NCBI GenBank assembly: GCA_022843605.1
Contig: JALHNI010000001.1
Span: 105,920-169,919, forward strand
Origin: Bryobacter sp.
GTDB lineage: Bacteria > Acidobacteriota > Terriglobia > Bryobacterales > Bryobacteraceae
Length of the DNA stretch: 64,000 bases
Direction of reading: 5' to 3'
A program made the translations under genes and the position numbers. The notes beneath the pieces were generated by a model that did no database searches, was not told the DNA's origin, and saw nothing but the letters and a program-made list of their open reading frames with translations. Below are positions 24,280 to 32,627 of the stretch, one piece after another (positions within the stretch are counted from its first letter, which is position 1; the number at the start of each line of letters is the position of its first letter).

Positions 24280-26066
24280 TCGGTATTCGATTTCGTCGGG
24301 CCCGCCAGTGGCCGGTCAGTCATCACCAGGATGTCATACTGGGCCCCCAGATCGCGGGCTGAAGGCGTGAGAATCGTGCGGGGGCCGATGTGAATCTTCT
24401 GCTGCCGCCGCATCGCCTGGCGAACGTCATCTTCGCAAACAAACGGGGCGATGTCGAGGGCGGGTGGTGCCGGTGAGGGCGCTGCGGGAAGGGCGCAGGC
24501 GGGTGAGGCTGGGGCTGGGGCCGGTGCCGGGGCCGACGCGGGGGCGGAGTTGGCGCGCTGGGCGAGGAAGCGATCGACGACGGTGGCGGCGACAGACGTG
24601 GGCTCAGTGCGGACCGAGACGCCACGCGAGGCGACATAGCGCTCCACGGCGCTCAAAAGCTGATGGCGATCAATATGAGCGGGCACCGCAGATGATGATA
24701 CAGCAACGGGGCCAGCTTCGCGCACCATGGCGGCGATGCGCTTGATGTGCACCAGATGCAGGGGGCCGACGTTATCGCCGGTGGCGTTGCCGGCGATGGC
24801 GCCGCAGCCGAGGGTCATGGCGGGTTGGAGCGAAGTCGTAATGCCGGTGGAGCCTTGGGGCGAAGGCGTGTTGACCAGGACGCGGAAGGCGGGCATGCGC
24901 AAGCCATAGGTGCGGATGCGGGCTTCGTCCTGGGCGTGGATGACGCAGGTGTGGCCGAGTCCGCCGAGGCGCAGGATCGCCTCGCAAGCGTCGAGGGCGG
25001 CGGCAAAGCCATCGACGAAGTAGAGGGCCAGGACGGGCGAGAGCTTTTCGGCGGAGAGGGGATGGTCTTTGCCGATGCCGGCGATTTCCGCGGCGAGGAT
25101 GGTGGTGTCGGCGGGCACTTCGAAGCCGGCCATTTTGGCGATTTTCGGAGCGGGTTGGCCGACGCACTCGGGATTGACGCCCAAGCGGGGAGTGAGCACC
25201 GTGCGGCCGACACGCGCGCCCTGGTTCTCGTCGCAGATGAAGGCTTTCTGTTTGCGTAGCTCGGCCAGAATTGGTTCGCGCAGACTGCGTTCGGCGACGA
25301 TAGTTTGTTCGCTGGAGCAGAGCGTGCCGTAGTCGAAGCTTTTGCCTTGGACGATCTTGCGGACGGCTTCCGCGACATCGGCGGAGGTATCGAGAAGGAC
25401 GGGGACGTTGCCCGGGCCGACGCCAAAGGCCGGTTTACCGCTAGAGTATGCGGCTTTGACGATGGCCGAGCCGCCGGTGGAGAGAATGACGGAGGTCTTT
25501 TCGTGCCGCATCAGCGCATTGGTGGCTTCGAGCGTGGCGAGGGTGAGGCACTGGATGACGCCTTCCGGAGCGCCGGCTTTGACGGCGGCATCGTGGAGGA
25601 TTTTGGCGGTGGCGCAGGTACAGTGTTTGGCCCGGGGATGGGGGCTGATGACGATGGAGTTGGCGCCCTTGAGGGCGATGATCGCCTTGTAAATCGCGGT
25701 GGAGGTGGGGTTGGTGGTGGGCAGAATGGCGGCGACGACGCCGACGGGAACGGCGATTTCGACGCGCTTTTCTTCGGGAAGCTCGCGAAGTACGCCGACG
25801 GTTTTGAGGCCGCGGATGGCTTTGGGGAGCAAATCGGCCGCGAGCATGTTCTTCGCGGTTTTGTCGCGGGCGTTGCCGTAGCCGGTTTCGGTGACGGCGT
25901 GTTCGGCGAGGGAAGCGGCGTGTTCGCGGGCGGCCGCGGCCATCGCTTCGACGATGGTGTCAATCTGTTCCTGGGAGAGTTGGCGCAAACGCTGGGCGGC
26001 TTGCCAAGCGGCTTCGACCTTCGCGCGGACCTCTTGGATCGAAAGAAGGTCTTGATCCTGCAACAT
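24276..26066 (-). CDS. Microcompartment-type CoA-acylating aldehyde dehydrogenase with C-terminal extension
   Basis: A 596-residue aldehyde dehydrogenase related to the CoA-acylating enzymes of bacterial microcompartments (PduP/EutE group). Motifs: ILPTTNPTSTAIYKAI near residue 115, VGPGNVPVLLD near 218, and the catalytic cysteine in YGTLCSSEQTIV near 249. The catalytic domain ends near residue 490. A linker made mostly of Ala and Pro follows (about 505-540), then a module of about 45 residues (CEDDVRQAMRRQQKIHIGP and TILTPSARDLG) that resembles a segment found in EutQ/PduO-like microcompartment proteins. This tail may be an encapsulation signal. The gene follows the BMC-H shell gene by 15 bp. 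Confidence 0.9.
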   Translation of the reverse strand: MLQDQDLLSIQEVRAKVEAAWQAAQRLRQLSQEQIDTIVEAMAAAAREHAASLAEHAVTETGYGNARDKTAKNMLAADLLPKAIRGLKTVGVLRELPEEKRVEIAVPVGVVAAILPTTNPTSTAIYKAIIALKGANSIVISPHPRAKHCTCATAKILHDAAVKAGAPEGVIQCLTLATLEATNALMRHEKTSVILSTGGSAIVKAAYSSGKPAFGVGPGNVPVLLDTSADVAEAVRKIVQGKSFDYGTLCSSEQTIVAERSLREPILAELRKQKAFICDENQGARVGRTVLTPRLGVNPECVGQPAPKIAKMAGFEVPADTTILAAEIAGIGKDHPLSAEKLSPVLALYFVDGFAAALDACEAILRLGGLGHTCVIHAQDEARIRTYGLRMPAFRVLVNTPSPQGSTGITTSLQPAMTLGCGAIAGNATGDNVGPLHLVHIKRIAAMVREAGPVAVSSSAVPAHIDRHQLLSAVERYVASRGVSVRTEPTSVAATVVDRFLAQRANSAPASAPAPAPAPASPACALPAAPSPAPPALDIAPFVCEDDVRQAMRRQQKIHIGPRTILTPSARDLGAQYDILVMTDRPLAGPTKSNTE

Positions 26067-26081
26067 CAGACGTGATCCAGA

Positions 26082-26375
26082 CTAACCGAGCGACTTTTCG
26101 CCCTTCTTACCGCCCGGCAGAATTTTTGCGACGTCGTCGTGGGGATTGGGGATGACATGGACGGCGACGAGTTCGCCAACGCGGCGGGCAGCGGCGGCCC
26201 CTGCGTCCGTGGCGGCCTTGACGGCGCCGACGTCACCGCGAACGGTGACGGTGACGTAGCCGGCTCCGATGAATTCTTTGCCCGTGAGGACGACGTTGGC
26301 CGTTTTCACCATCGCGTCGGCGGCTTCAATAGCGCCGATGAGACCCTTGGTCTCGATCATGCCGAGTGCTTCCAT
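26082..26375 (-). CDS. Bacterial microcompartment hexameric shell protein (BMC-H)
   Basis: A 97-residue single-domain BMC protein (PduA/CcmK/EutM type). It begins [21 protein letters not shown], the classic start of the fold, has the pore loop [10 protein letters not shown] near residue 38 (usually GSG, here GAG) and the segment [16 protein letters not shown]. Six copies form a flat shell tile with a central pore for small polar substrates. It heads an operon with an aldehyde dehydrogenase. No vertex (BMC-P) or trimer gene is in the window, so this is a partial or satellite locus. Confidence 0.96.
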   Translation of the reverse strand: MEALGMIETKGLIGAIEAADAMVKTANVVLTGKEFIGAGYVTVTVRGDVGAVKAATDAGAAAARRVGELVAVHVIPNPHDDVAKILPGGKKGEKSLG

Positions 26376-26382
26376 GCTGACA

Positions 26383-26388
26383 AATCTA
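26383..26388 (-). promoter_or_regulatory. -10-like TAGATT before the BMC-H gene
   Basis: On the minus strand TAGATT ends 7 nt before the BMC-H ATG with no Shine-Dalgarno sequence, matching the leaderless pattern. No clear -35 box. Confidence 0.38.
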
Positions 26389-26490
26389 GCACATAGGCTC
26401 TGGGGGAGGGAGGTCTGATTTGGGGGGCGCGGATTGGTGGTTGGGGGGCGGTTTCGGGGGGCGGAGAAGATTCGAAAGGGCGCAAAACCT

Positions 26491-26499
26491 TGTCCGACA
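26491..26499. promoter_or_regulatory. TGTCCGACA dyad in the BMC-modB intergenic region
   Basis: TGTCCGACA is a perfect odd-length palindrome about 116 bp from the BMC-H start and 118 bp from the modB start. It resembles operators of FadR-type GntR regulators (GTNNNAC core), but a nine-base match can arise by chance. The rest of the region (26400-26465) is a run of G tracts. Confidence 0.22.
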
Positions 26500-26601
26500 G
26501 GATTTTAAGTGATTTTGAATGATGGGGATGAGGGGAAGTGAGCGATCGGCGGCGGGAGGTGGGTTGGGCGAAGCAAATTCGCCAGTGAGGCGAAAGACCG
26601 T

Positions 26602-26607
26602 TAGAAT
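26602..26607 (+). promoter_or_regulatory. -10-like TAGAAT before modB
   Basis: TAGAAT ends 10 nt before the ATG at 26618; a weak TTCGCC lies 18 bp upstream. No Shine-Dalgarno sequence is present, so the leader would be at most a few nucleotides. Confidence 0.38.
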
Positions 26608-26617
26608 CAAAAGCTGA

Positions 26618-27280
26618 ATGAGCGTCGACTGGTCACCACTTTGGCTGAGCCTGCGGGTTGCCGCGATCTCGACCCTGCTGGCCCTCCTGGTCGGGCTCTG
26701 GTGCGCTTACTGGTTGGCGAATCGGGACTTTCGGGGCAAGGAGTTTCTGGATTCGTTGGTGACGCTGCCGCTGGTGTTGCCGCCGACGGTGCTGGGCTAT
26801 TATCTGTTGATCGTTCTGGGGCGGGAGAGCGGGATCGGCCGGATCTACGAAGCGGTGACCGGGGGACCGCTCGTGTTTACCTGGCAGGCGGCGGTGGTGG
26901 CGGCGTTTGTCCACTCGGCGCCGTTGTTGATCAAGTCATCACGAGCGGCGCTCGAAAGTGTGGATAGCACGTACGAGTGGGCGGGTAGGAATCTGGGGGC
27001 GACGGAATGGCGGGTGTTCTGGCGGATTACGCTGCCGCTGGCACAACGGCCGATTGCGGCAGCGGCGGCCTTGGCGTTCGCACGCGCGATGGGAGATTTT
27101 GGGGTCACCATCATGATCGCGGGCAATATTCCCGGCCGGACCCAGACTGTGGCGACGGCGATCTACGATGCGGTGGAGAGCGGGCAGGGCGAGTTGGCGC
27201 GAATGCTCGTGCTCGTCGTGTCCGTCACGGCGATTCTGATTTTGACTCTCGCCAACCGGCTAAATCATAAGGCTGCATGA
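26618..27280 (+). CDS. modB: Molybdate ABC transporter permease
   Basis: A 220-residue inner-membrane permease with about five helices. LVLPPTVLGYYLL near residue 50 and the EAA loop (GRNLGATEWRVFWRITLPLA near residue 125) plus ARAMGDFGVTIMIAGNIPGRTQTVATAIYD are characteristic of ModB/CysTW-type permeases. ARAMGDFG and GRTQT favour molybdate over sulfate. It overlaps modC by 4 bp. The periplasmic binding protein ModA is not in the window. Confidence 0.92.
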   Translation: MSVDWSPLWLSLRVAAISTLLALLVGLWCAYWLANRDFRGKEFLDSLVTLPLVLPPTVLGYYLLIVLGRESGIGRIYEAVTGGPLVFTWQAAVVAAFVHSAPLLIKSSRAALESVDSTYEWAGRNLGATEWRVFWRITLPLAQRPIAAAAALAFARAMGDFGVTIMIAGNIPGRTQTVATAIYDAVESGQGELARMLVLVVSVTAILILTLANRLNHKAA

Positions 27281-28224
27281 TCCAGGCTGAAGTCCATAAG
27301 AGTTTTCGGGCGCGTGAGGAGTCGGCGCCCTTCGCGTTGAATGTGGAGTTAGAGGCGGGGGAGGGGATCACGGTTCTGTTCGGGCCGTCCGGGGCGGGGA
27401 AAACGCTGACCATGGACCTGATTGCGGGTTTTCTGTCGCCGGACACGGGGCGGATTGTGCTGGATGGCGAGGTGCTGTTTGACAGTGGCCGGCGGATTAA
27501 TCTGCCAGCGCGGGCGCGGCGGACTGGGTATGTCTTCCAGAGTTATGCGCTGTTTCCGCACATGACATTGCGGCAGAACCTGCAATTTGCTGCTGAGCAG
27601 CGACCGGGCGGTCCGCGGATCGATGAGATTTTGGAGCGCTTTCGGCTTTCGGGGGTAGCGGGCCGGCGTCCGGTGCAGTTGTCTGGCGGGCAGAAGCAGC
27701 GGGGGTCAATTGCACGAGCGTTGGTCGGGCAGCCGAGGTTGCTCTTGCTCGACGAACCGGCACGGGGGCTGGACGCGCCGCTGCGGCAGGAGTTGTACTC
27801 AGTGCTCGCGGAGTTGCGTACGCCAGTGCTATTGGTGACGCATGATCTTGATGAGTGCTATGCGTTGGGCGAACGGATGGTGGTGATGCGGGAGGGTCGG
27901 GCGGTCCAGAGCGGAACGCCGGAAGAGGTTGCCGACGCTCCGGTGAATGCGGATGTGGCGCGTTTGTTGGGGAACTACAACGTCCTGCCGGCAGGTGCAG
28001 GCAGATGGAAATGCATTCAGCATCGGCATGTGCGGGCAAGGGCGAGGGACGGGGAACTCCGGGCAGAGGAGATGCCTGCGAGGGTGCAGAGGGTTTATCA
28101 CCGCCAGCGGGGATTGTTGGTGGAGTTTAGCGGCGGGGTGTTGGCGGAGATGGCGGAGTGCGATGAGCCCGTAGGCGAGTGGGTGCTCGAGTTTCCGCCG
28201 GAGAATCTGCAAATTCTGAGCTAA
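27277..28224 (+). CDS. modC: Molybdate ABC transporter ATP-binding protein
   Basis: A 315-residue ABC ATPase. Walker A is FGPSGAGKT near residue 32, the Q-loop is VFQSYALFPHMT, the signature is LSGGQKQRGSIARAL and Walker B is LLLLDEPARGLD, followed by the switch VTHDLDE. A C-terminal part of about 80 residues could be a diverged TOBE/MOP molybdate-binding domain. The start overlaps modB by 4 bp, so the ATPase and permease are made together. Its stop overlaps the end of the convergent DUF4126 gene by 4 bp. Confidence 0.92.
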   Translation: MIQAEVHKSFRAREESAPFALNVELEAGEGITVLFGPSGAGKTLTMDLIAGFLSPDTGRIVLDGEVLFDSGRRINLPARARRTGYVFQSYALFPHMTLRQNLQFAAEQRPGGPRIDEILERFRLSGVAGRRPVQLSGGQKQRGSIARALVGQPRLLLLDEPARGLDAPLRQELYSVLAELRTPVLLVTHDLDECYALGERMVVMREGRAVQSGTPEEVADAPVNADVARLLGNYNVLPAGAGRWKCIQHRHVRARARDGELRAEEMPARVQRVYHRQRGLLVEFSGGVLAEMAECDEPVGEWVLEFPPENLQILS

Positions 28225-28820
28225 CCAACGGAGTTGGCTAGCCAAGTGTATTGCTTGCGGAGGAGTTTCCAGGTGAAGCGGATCACCAGGGCGCAGAGGA
28301 CGATGGCAATGAGGGCGAGAGCGGCGACGAGGAGCGGGTGGGTCATGGTGAGCCATAGTCCGGTGGCGACGGTGGCGTCCTCGGCGAGGCTGACGAGGGT
28401 GTTGGAGACCGGTTCCGGGCTTTGATTGACGATGAGGCGGGTGCCGGTTTTGGTGGTATGGCTGAGGAGGGCCATTCCGCCGCCGAGCAGGAAGAAGATC
28501 ACCTGCATTTTGGGATCAGTCGGGGAGATCAGGCTGAAGGCCAGTAACGCGCCGCCGATGGGGCGGATGAAGGTGTGGATGGAGTCCCAGATGGAGTCGA
28601 GCCACGGAATCTTGTCGGCGAAGAATTCGCAGACGAAGCCGAGGCCGGAGACGGACAGGACCCAGGTGTGGGAGACGACGTCGAGGTTGGTGAGTTGCGG
28701 GGGGAGTTGCCACCAGTCCAGGCGGAGGGCGACGCCGACGGCAAGGACCGTGGCGTAGAGCCGCCAGCCGGCAAGCAGGCTGAGGCTGGCGGCGATGCCG
28801 AGGATTTCAAGGGCGGACAT
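28221..28820 (-). CDS. DUF4126 family membrane protein
   Basis: A 199-residue protein with about five hydrophobic helices, resembling DUF4126. GWRLYATVLAVGVALRL, FFADKIPWLDSIWDSIHTF and PIGGALLAF are the recognisable parts. The start at ATG 28820 is preferred; the upstream extension is Pro/Arg-rich and unlike a membrane protein. Function unknown. It is convergent with modC and divergent from the EamA gene at 28871. Confidence 0.82.
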   Translation of the reverse strand: MSALEILGIAASLSLLAGWRLYATVLAVGVALRLDWWQLPPQLTNLDVVSHTWVLSVSGLGFVCEFFADKIPWLDSIWDSIHTFIRPIGGALLAFSLISPTDPKMQVIFFLLGGGMALLSHTTKTGTRLIVNQSPEPVSNTLVSLAEDATVATGLWLTMTHPLLVAALALIAIVLCALVIRFTWKLLRKQYTWLANSVG

Positions 28821-28870
28821 ACGAGGATTATTACGCAGAGTGAATCGGAAGGGTTCCGTATACTGAAGGC

Positions 28871-29230
28871 TTGCGGATTCCTTTCTTGGCGGCAGTGGTG
28901 GTGATGGCAAACGTGGTGGGGAATTTCTCAATGAGTTGGGGAATGAAGCATCGCGGACCGGAAGAGACGCTGCTGGGCGCGCTGCTGAATCCGTGGGTGC
29001 TACTGGGGATTGGGCTGCTGATCTTCTGGACGCTGACGCGGATCACGCTGCTGTCGCTGGCGGATTTGAGTTACGTGCTTCCGGTGACCTCGATCGGCTA
29101 TGCGCTGAGCGCGCTGGCGGGATGGCAGTTTCTGGGGGAACGGATTTCGCGGGAGCGCGCGATGGGGATTGCGCTGATCACGTTTGGAGCAGTGCTGGTG
29201 GGGCGGACGGCGCCAAAGGCAAGCCGATGA
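28871..29230 (+). CDS. Four-helix EamA/SMR-type half-transporter, first of a pair
   Basis: A 119-residue membrane protein with four predicted helices: half of an EamA (drug/metabolite) unit, the size of SMR and ArnE/ArnF proteins. SLADLSYVLPVTSIGYALSA followed by LGERISRERAMGIALI is the repeat signature. It begins at TTG 28871 with AAGG just upstream; ATG 28904 is an alternative that would cut the first helix. Its stop overlaps the start of the second half-transporter. Two unlike halves encoded together normally form an antiparallel heterodimer. Possible roles: lipid-linked sugar flipping (as ArnE/F) or small-molecule export. Confidence 0.82.
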   Translation: MRIPFLAAVVVMANVVGNFSMSWGMKHRGPEETLLGALLNPWVLLGIGLLIFWTLTRITLLSLADLSYVLPVTSIGYALSALAGWQFLGERISRERAMGIALITFGAVLVGRTAPKASR

Positions 29231-29592
29231 TGACGTGGTTGCTGGTGGGCGGCGTGGTGGTGTCGACGGTGGGCGCCGATGTGCTGCAGTCCGCGGAGAT
29301 GAAGCGGCACGGCGAGATTGTCGATTTCCGGCCGGGGCGGTTGGCGCGGGTGTGGGTGGCGATGTTTCAACGGCGGTATCTGTTGGCGTCGATCGGATTT
29401 ATGGCGGCGTCGTTTTTTTGTTTTCTCAAGCTGCTGGAAGTGGCGGATTTGAGCTTCGCGGTGCCGGCGACGGCGGCCAGTGTCGTGATTGAGACGTTGG
29501 TGGCGCGGTACTTTTTGGACGAACCGGTATCGGCTCTGCGATGGGTGGGGGCGGGACTGGTGGCGGCCGGGGTGTGGCTGCTGGCGGCTTGA
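29227..29592 (+). CDS. Four-helix EamA/SMR-type half-transporter, second of a pair
   Basis: A 121-residue four-helix protein homologous in layout to its upstream neighbour: LEVADLSFAVPATAASVVIE aligns with the equivalent segment of the first, followed by YFLDEPVSALRWVGAGLVAAGV. ATGATG at 27-30 within 29227-29232 overlaps the upstream stop. Its own stop overlaps the ATG of the membrane glycosyltransferase by one base (TGATG). The tight coupling suggests that the pair and the glycosyltransferase are made in fixed ratio. Confidence 0.82.
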   Translation: MMTWLLVGGVVVSTVGADVLQSAEMKRHGEIVDFRPGRLARVWVAMFQRRYLLASIGFMAASFFCFLKLLEVADLSFAVPATAASVVIETLVARYFLDEPVSALRWVGAGLVAAGVWLLAA

Positions 29593-30698
29593 TGGAGTGG
29601 CTTCTATGGGGTGCCGCGCTGGCGACGGGGGGCTATCACCTGGTGGCGCTGTGGGCGGCGTTGCGGCAATGGCGGCGGCCGGCGGAGCGGGAGACTTTGC
29701 CGGGGCCGGTGTCGATTCTGAAGCCGGTGCGGGGCCTGGATCCGGGATTTTACGAAGCGATTCTGGGCCATGCACAGCAGGATTACGCGCCGGGGTTTGA
29801 GCTGTTGTTTGGGGTGGCGGATGCGGACGATCCGGCGGTGGCGGAGATCGAGCGGCTGAAGGGCGAGTTTCCCGAACGGCGGATCGAGTGGTTTCAGGTG
29901 GAGCGGCGAGCGCCCAATGGGAAGGTGGCGGTGCTGGTGGAGTTAGGGCGGCAGGCGCGGTATCCGTTGTGGCTGGTGAACGATAGCGACATTGCGGTGG
30001 AGCCGGGGTATCTACGCCAAGTGACGGCGCCCTTGTCCGCGGACGACGTGGGCGTGGTGACTTGCCTGTACCGGGCGGTGGCCGGGAAGTGGGCGGGGCG
30101 CTGGGAGGCGTTGGGAATCGCGATCGACTTTGCGGCAGGCGTACTGGTGGCGCCGGTGGCGGGCGTGAAGGAGTTCGGGCTGGGAGCGACGCTGGTGTTT
30201 CGGGCCAAGGATCTGGCGGCTGTGGGCGGCTTTGAGGCGCTGGAGACTTACCTAGCCGATGATTACCAGTTGGCCAAGCGAATCACTCAACTGGGGAAAC
30301 GGGTGTCGTTGTCGAAGACGGTAGTGGAGACGACCCTGGGCGAAGACTCCTGGCGGGGTGTGTTTCAGCATCAGGTGCGGTGGGCAAGGACGATCCGGGT
30401 ATCGCGGGGCGGCTACTGGGGGTTGCCGGTGACGCACGCGGGAATGTGGATGATGGTGTGCCTCGTCTTGGGGGAACCAGCCTTGGCGACGGGAGTCGCT
30501 ATGGCGCGCTGGGCGAGCGCCTATGCGACGGGAGTGTTGGTGCTGCAGAGCCGGGTGGCGCGGGCGGGATGGCTGTTAGCGCCGTTGTGGGACTGCTTTG
30601 CCTTTGGGGTGTGGGTGACGGGTGCCATGTTTAACACGGTGGAGTGGCGGGGCAAGCGGCTGAAATTAAACGCGGATGGTACCATGGAAGCGAAATGA
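29592..30698 (+). CDS. HpnI-like membrane glycosyltransferase (GT2/GT21)
   Basis: A 368-residue membrane glycosyltransferase with an N-terminal helix, a cytoplasmic GT-A domain and two to three C-terminal helices. PVSILKPVRGLDPGF near residue 38, QDYAPGFELLFGVADADDPA, NDSDIAV near residue 130 and QVRWART near residue 261 match ceramide glucosyltransferase and HpnI, the enzyme that adds N-acetylglucosamine to bacteriohopanetetrol. Given the hopanoid operon at 15-20 kb, HpnI is the favoured reading, but HpnI and other lipid glycosyltransferases cannot be separated by eye. It sits between two half-transporters and a TPR protein in one overlapping run. Confidence 0.82.
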   Translation: MEWLLWGAALATGGYHLVALWAALRQWRRPAERETLPGPVSILKPVRGLDPGFYEAILGHAQQDYAPGFELLFGVADADDPAVAEIERLKGEFPERRIEWFQVERRAPNGKVAVLVELGRQARYPLWLVNDSDIAVEPGYLRQVTAPLSADDVGVVTCLYRAVAGKWAGRWEALGIAIDFAAGVLVAPVAGVKEFGLGATLVFRAKDLAAVGGFEALETYLADDYQLAKRITQLGKRVSLSKTVVETTLGEDSWRGVFQHQVRWARTIRVSRGGYWGLPVTHAGMWMMVCLVLGEPALATGVAMARWASAYATGVLVLQSRVARAGWLLAPLWDCFAFGVWVTGAMFNTVEWRGKRLKLNADGTMEAK

Positions 30699-32374
30699 AA
30701 CGGCGAGTCGGGCTGGTTTTCCTAGTACTTTGCGCCATCGGCGGAGTGGCGGCGTTGACCGCGCAGAAGTCGCCGCCGAAGCAGGACGCGGGAAAGTCCA
30801 AGCGGTTTCTCGAAGCCGGTGAGCGGTTTGAGAGCGAAGGCAAGGATGCCGAGGCGGAAGCTGCCTACAGCGAAGCGGTGGCGCTGGGGGCGGCCAATGC
30901 GAATGCGTGGCGCGCGCGCGGCCGCTTGAGAATGATGCTGAATCGGCTGCCGGACGCTCAGGCCGATCTTGACCAAGCCTTAACGCTGAATCCCGATGAC
31001 GGCGAAGCGTGGCTGCTGCGCGGTGACCTCAATGCGGCGATGGGGAACTCGGCGAAGGCCGTGGCGGACTATACGCGGGCCATTGCGGCAGGGCAGGAAA
31101 AAGCACAGATCTACAACGCCCGGGGCGTGGAGTATGTGAAGTTAGGCCAGCACCAGAACGGGATCGACGACTTAACGAAGGGCATCAAGCTGCGGCTGGA
31201 TAATCCGGCGCCCTATAAGGATCGTGGCGTGGCGCTCGCGTTGTTGGGCAAGTATCGGGATGCGGTGGAAGATTATGACCGGGCGATCGCGCTGAAGCCG
31301 GACTACTGGGAAGCAGTGATGGAGCGCGGGTATGCTTATGGGCAATTAGGTAACTTCGAGAAGTCCATTGCCGATATGGATGCGGTGGTGAAGGCCAAGC
31401 CGGACTCCGATAAGGCTCTTACGCTGCGGGGAGCGTCGAAACAGCGCCTCGGGCAGCATGCCGAGGCGGTAGCGGACTTTACCGCGGCGATCCGGCTGCA
31501 GCCCAACAACAAGCACACTTATTTGGCACGCGCGACGAGCTTTGTCGAGCTGAAAGAGTTGGACCGCGCCTTGGCGGACAGGTCCGCGGCGCTGAAGCTG
31601 GATCCGAGCGATGCGGAATTGTATGTGGTGCGCGGCGGGACTTATCACTTACTCGGCGAGCATGAAAAAGGTCTGGCCGACCGGGGTGAGGCCATTAAGC
31701 TGAATCCGAATTACGCCGAGGCGTTCTATGCGCGCGGGAGCGCGCATTTGTTGCTGGGAGATTTCGAGCGGGCGACGAGCGATCTTAAGGAGAGTTTGCG
31801 GCTGAAGCCGGCGTTGATGGAAGCGAAGTCGTTGCTGTCGATGGCGGAAGAGAAGTTGGCGGCGGCGAAGGCTCCGGTGGAGCCGCCTGCGCCCGCAGTA
31901 GTGGCTGCGGCTCCAGCGCCTCCTGCTCCGGTGGAGACGCCGGTGGCTGCTCCAATTCCGGTTGCCGTTCCCACTCCCACTCCGGCACCGGTGGCGGTGA
32001 CGCCGAAGCCGGTTCCTGTTCCGGCGGCGCCAGCTGTTGTTCCGGCTCCGGTAGTGGGGAAGTTATCGGCGGAAGCCTATAATGCCTTGGGACGTAAGTT
32101 GATTCAGGAGAGTAGCTACCAGCGTGCCGTGGATGTGCTCTCCGAGGCGATTAAACTGGATCCGAACTACGTACTGGCCTTGAATGCGCGGGGTTTTGCG
32201 TATATGTTGTTGCGCAAGTATCCAGAGGCGAAGGCGGATTTGGACAAGGCGATTGAGCTAAGGCCGGGTTACGCGAATGCTTACTTGACACGGGCGGGCT
32301 TGCGCAGCCGGATGGGCGATAAGAAGGGCGCGGACGAGGACCGGGCTAAGCAGTTGTCGTTGTCGGGGAAGTAA
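30695..32374 (+). CDS. Secreted or membrane-anchored TPR-repeat protein
   Basis: A 559-residue protein with an N-terminal signal or anchor (MKRRVGLVFLVLCAIGGVAALT) and about ten tetratricopeptide repeats (for example GKYRDAVEDYDRAIALKPDYWEA and GNSAKAVADYTRAIAAG). A Pro/Ala/Val-rich linker of about 65 residues (near 392-457) separates the main array from a last pair of repeats. ATG 30695 overlaps the glycosyltransferase stop by 4 bp. TPR arrays hold protein complexes together; here it may be a scaffold for the membrane enzymes upstream, which is inference. Confidence 0.88.
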   Translation: MKRRVGLVFLVLCAIGGVAALTAQKSPPKQDAGKSKRFLEAGERFESEGKDAEAEAAYSEAVALGAANANAWRARGRLRMMLNRLPDAQADLDQALTLNPDDGEAWLLRGDLNAAMGNSAKAVADYTRAIAAGQEKAQIYNARGVEYVKLGQHQNGIDDLTKGIKLRLDNPAPYKDRGVALALLGKYRDAVEDYDRAIALKPDYWEAVMERGYAYGQLGNFEKSIADMDAVVKAKPDSDKALTLRGASKQRLGQHAEAVADFTAAIRLQPNNKHTYLARATSFVELKELDRALADRSAALKLDPSDAELYVVRGGTYHLLGEHEKGLADRGEAIKLNPNYAEAFYARGSAHLLLGDFERATSDLKESLRLKPALMEAKSLLSMAEEKLAAAKAPVEPPAPAVVAAAPAPPAPVETPVAAPIPVAVPTPTPAPVAVTPKPVPVPAAPAVVPAPVVGKLSAEAYNALGRKLIQESSYQRAVDVLSEAIKLDPNYVLALNARGFAYMLLRKYPEAKADLDKAIELRPGYANAYLTRAGLRSRMGDKKGADEDRAKQLSLSGK

Positions 32375-32627
32375 CGTTCCGCGTTTCCGGCCTCACCAAC
32401 TTCAGCGGTGCGGCTTCGTTGCTCGTGGGATGGCTTATAAATCTCTTCGGGCGCAGCGCGTCACCAACAGCTCGCAATGATACGTTGCGTGCATCTGGTC
32501 TCGAATGTCTCAGTTCAGAACCCGCAGGACTCGCTGGAGCGGAAACAGCCGGATGCAGGTCAGCCGGTTCGCGAGCAGCTTACTCCGTGCGCGGCTGGAA
32601 TCAGTTGGGTGTAATAACGTTATGAGG

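Noticed and set aside
22657..24393. 578-residue + strand open frame opposite recJ
   Set aside because: Antisense to recJ and its upstream genes, Gly/Asp/Glu-rich, no recognisable domain; codon bias shadow.
26400..26465. Strict G-quadruplex
   Set aside because: G-runs of 5-6 are present, but loops of 11 and 15 nt exceed the usual limit; noted only as a G-tract region.
32419..32625. 68-residue open frame between the TPR gene and the TIM-barrel gene
   Set aside because: No Shine-Dalgarno or promoter signal, no family resemblance, Ser/Ala/Gly-rich composition.
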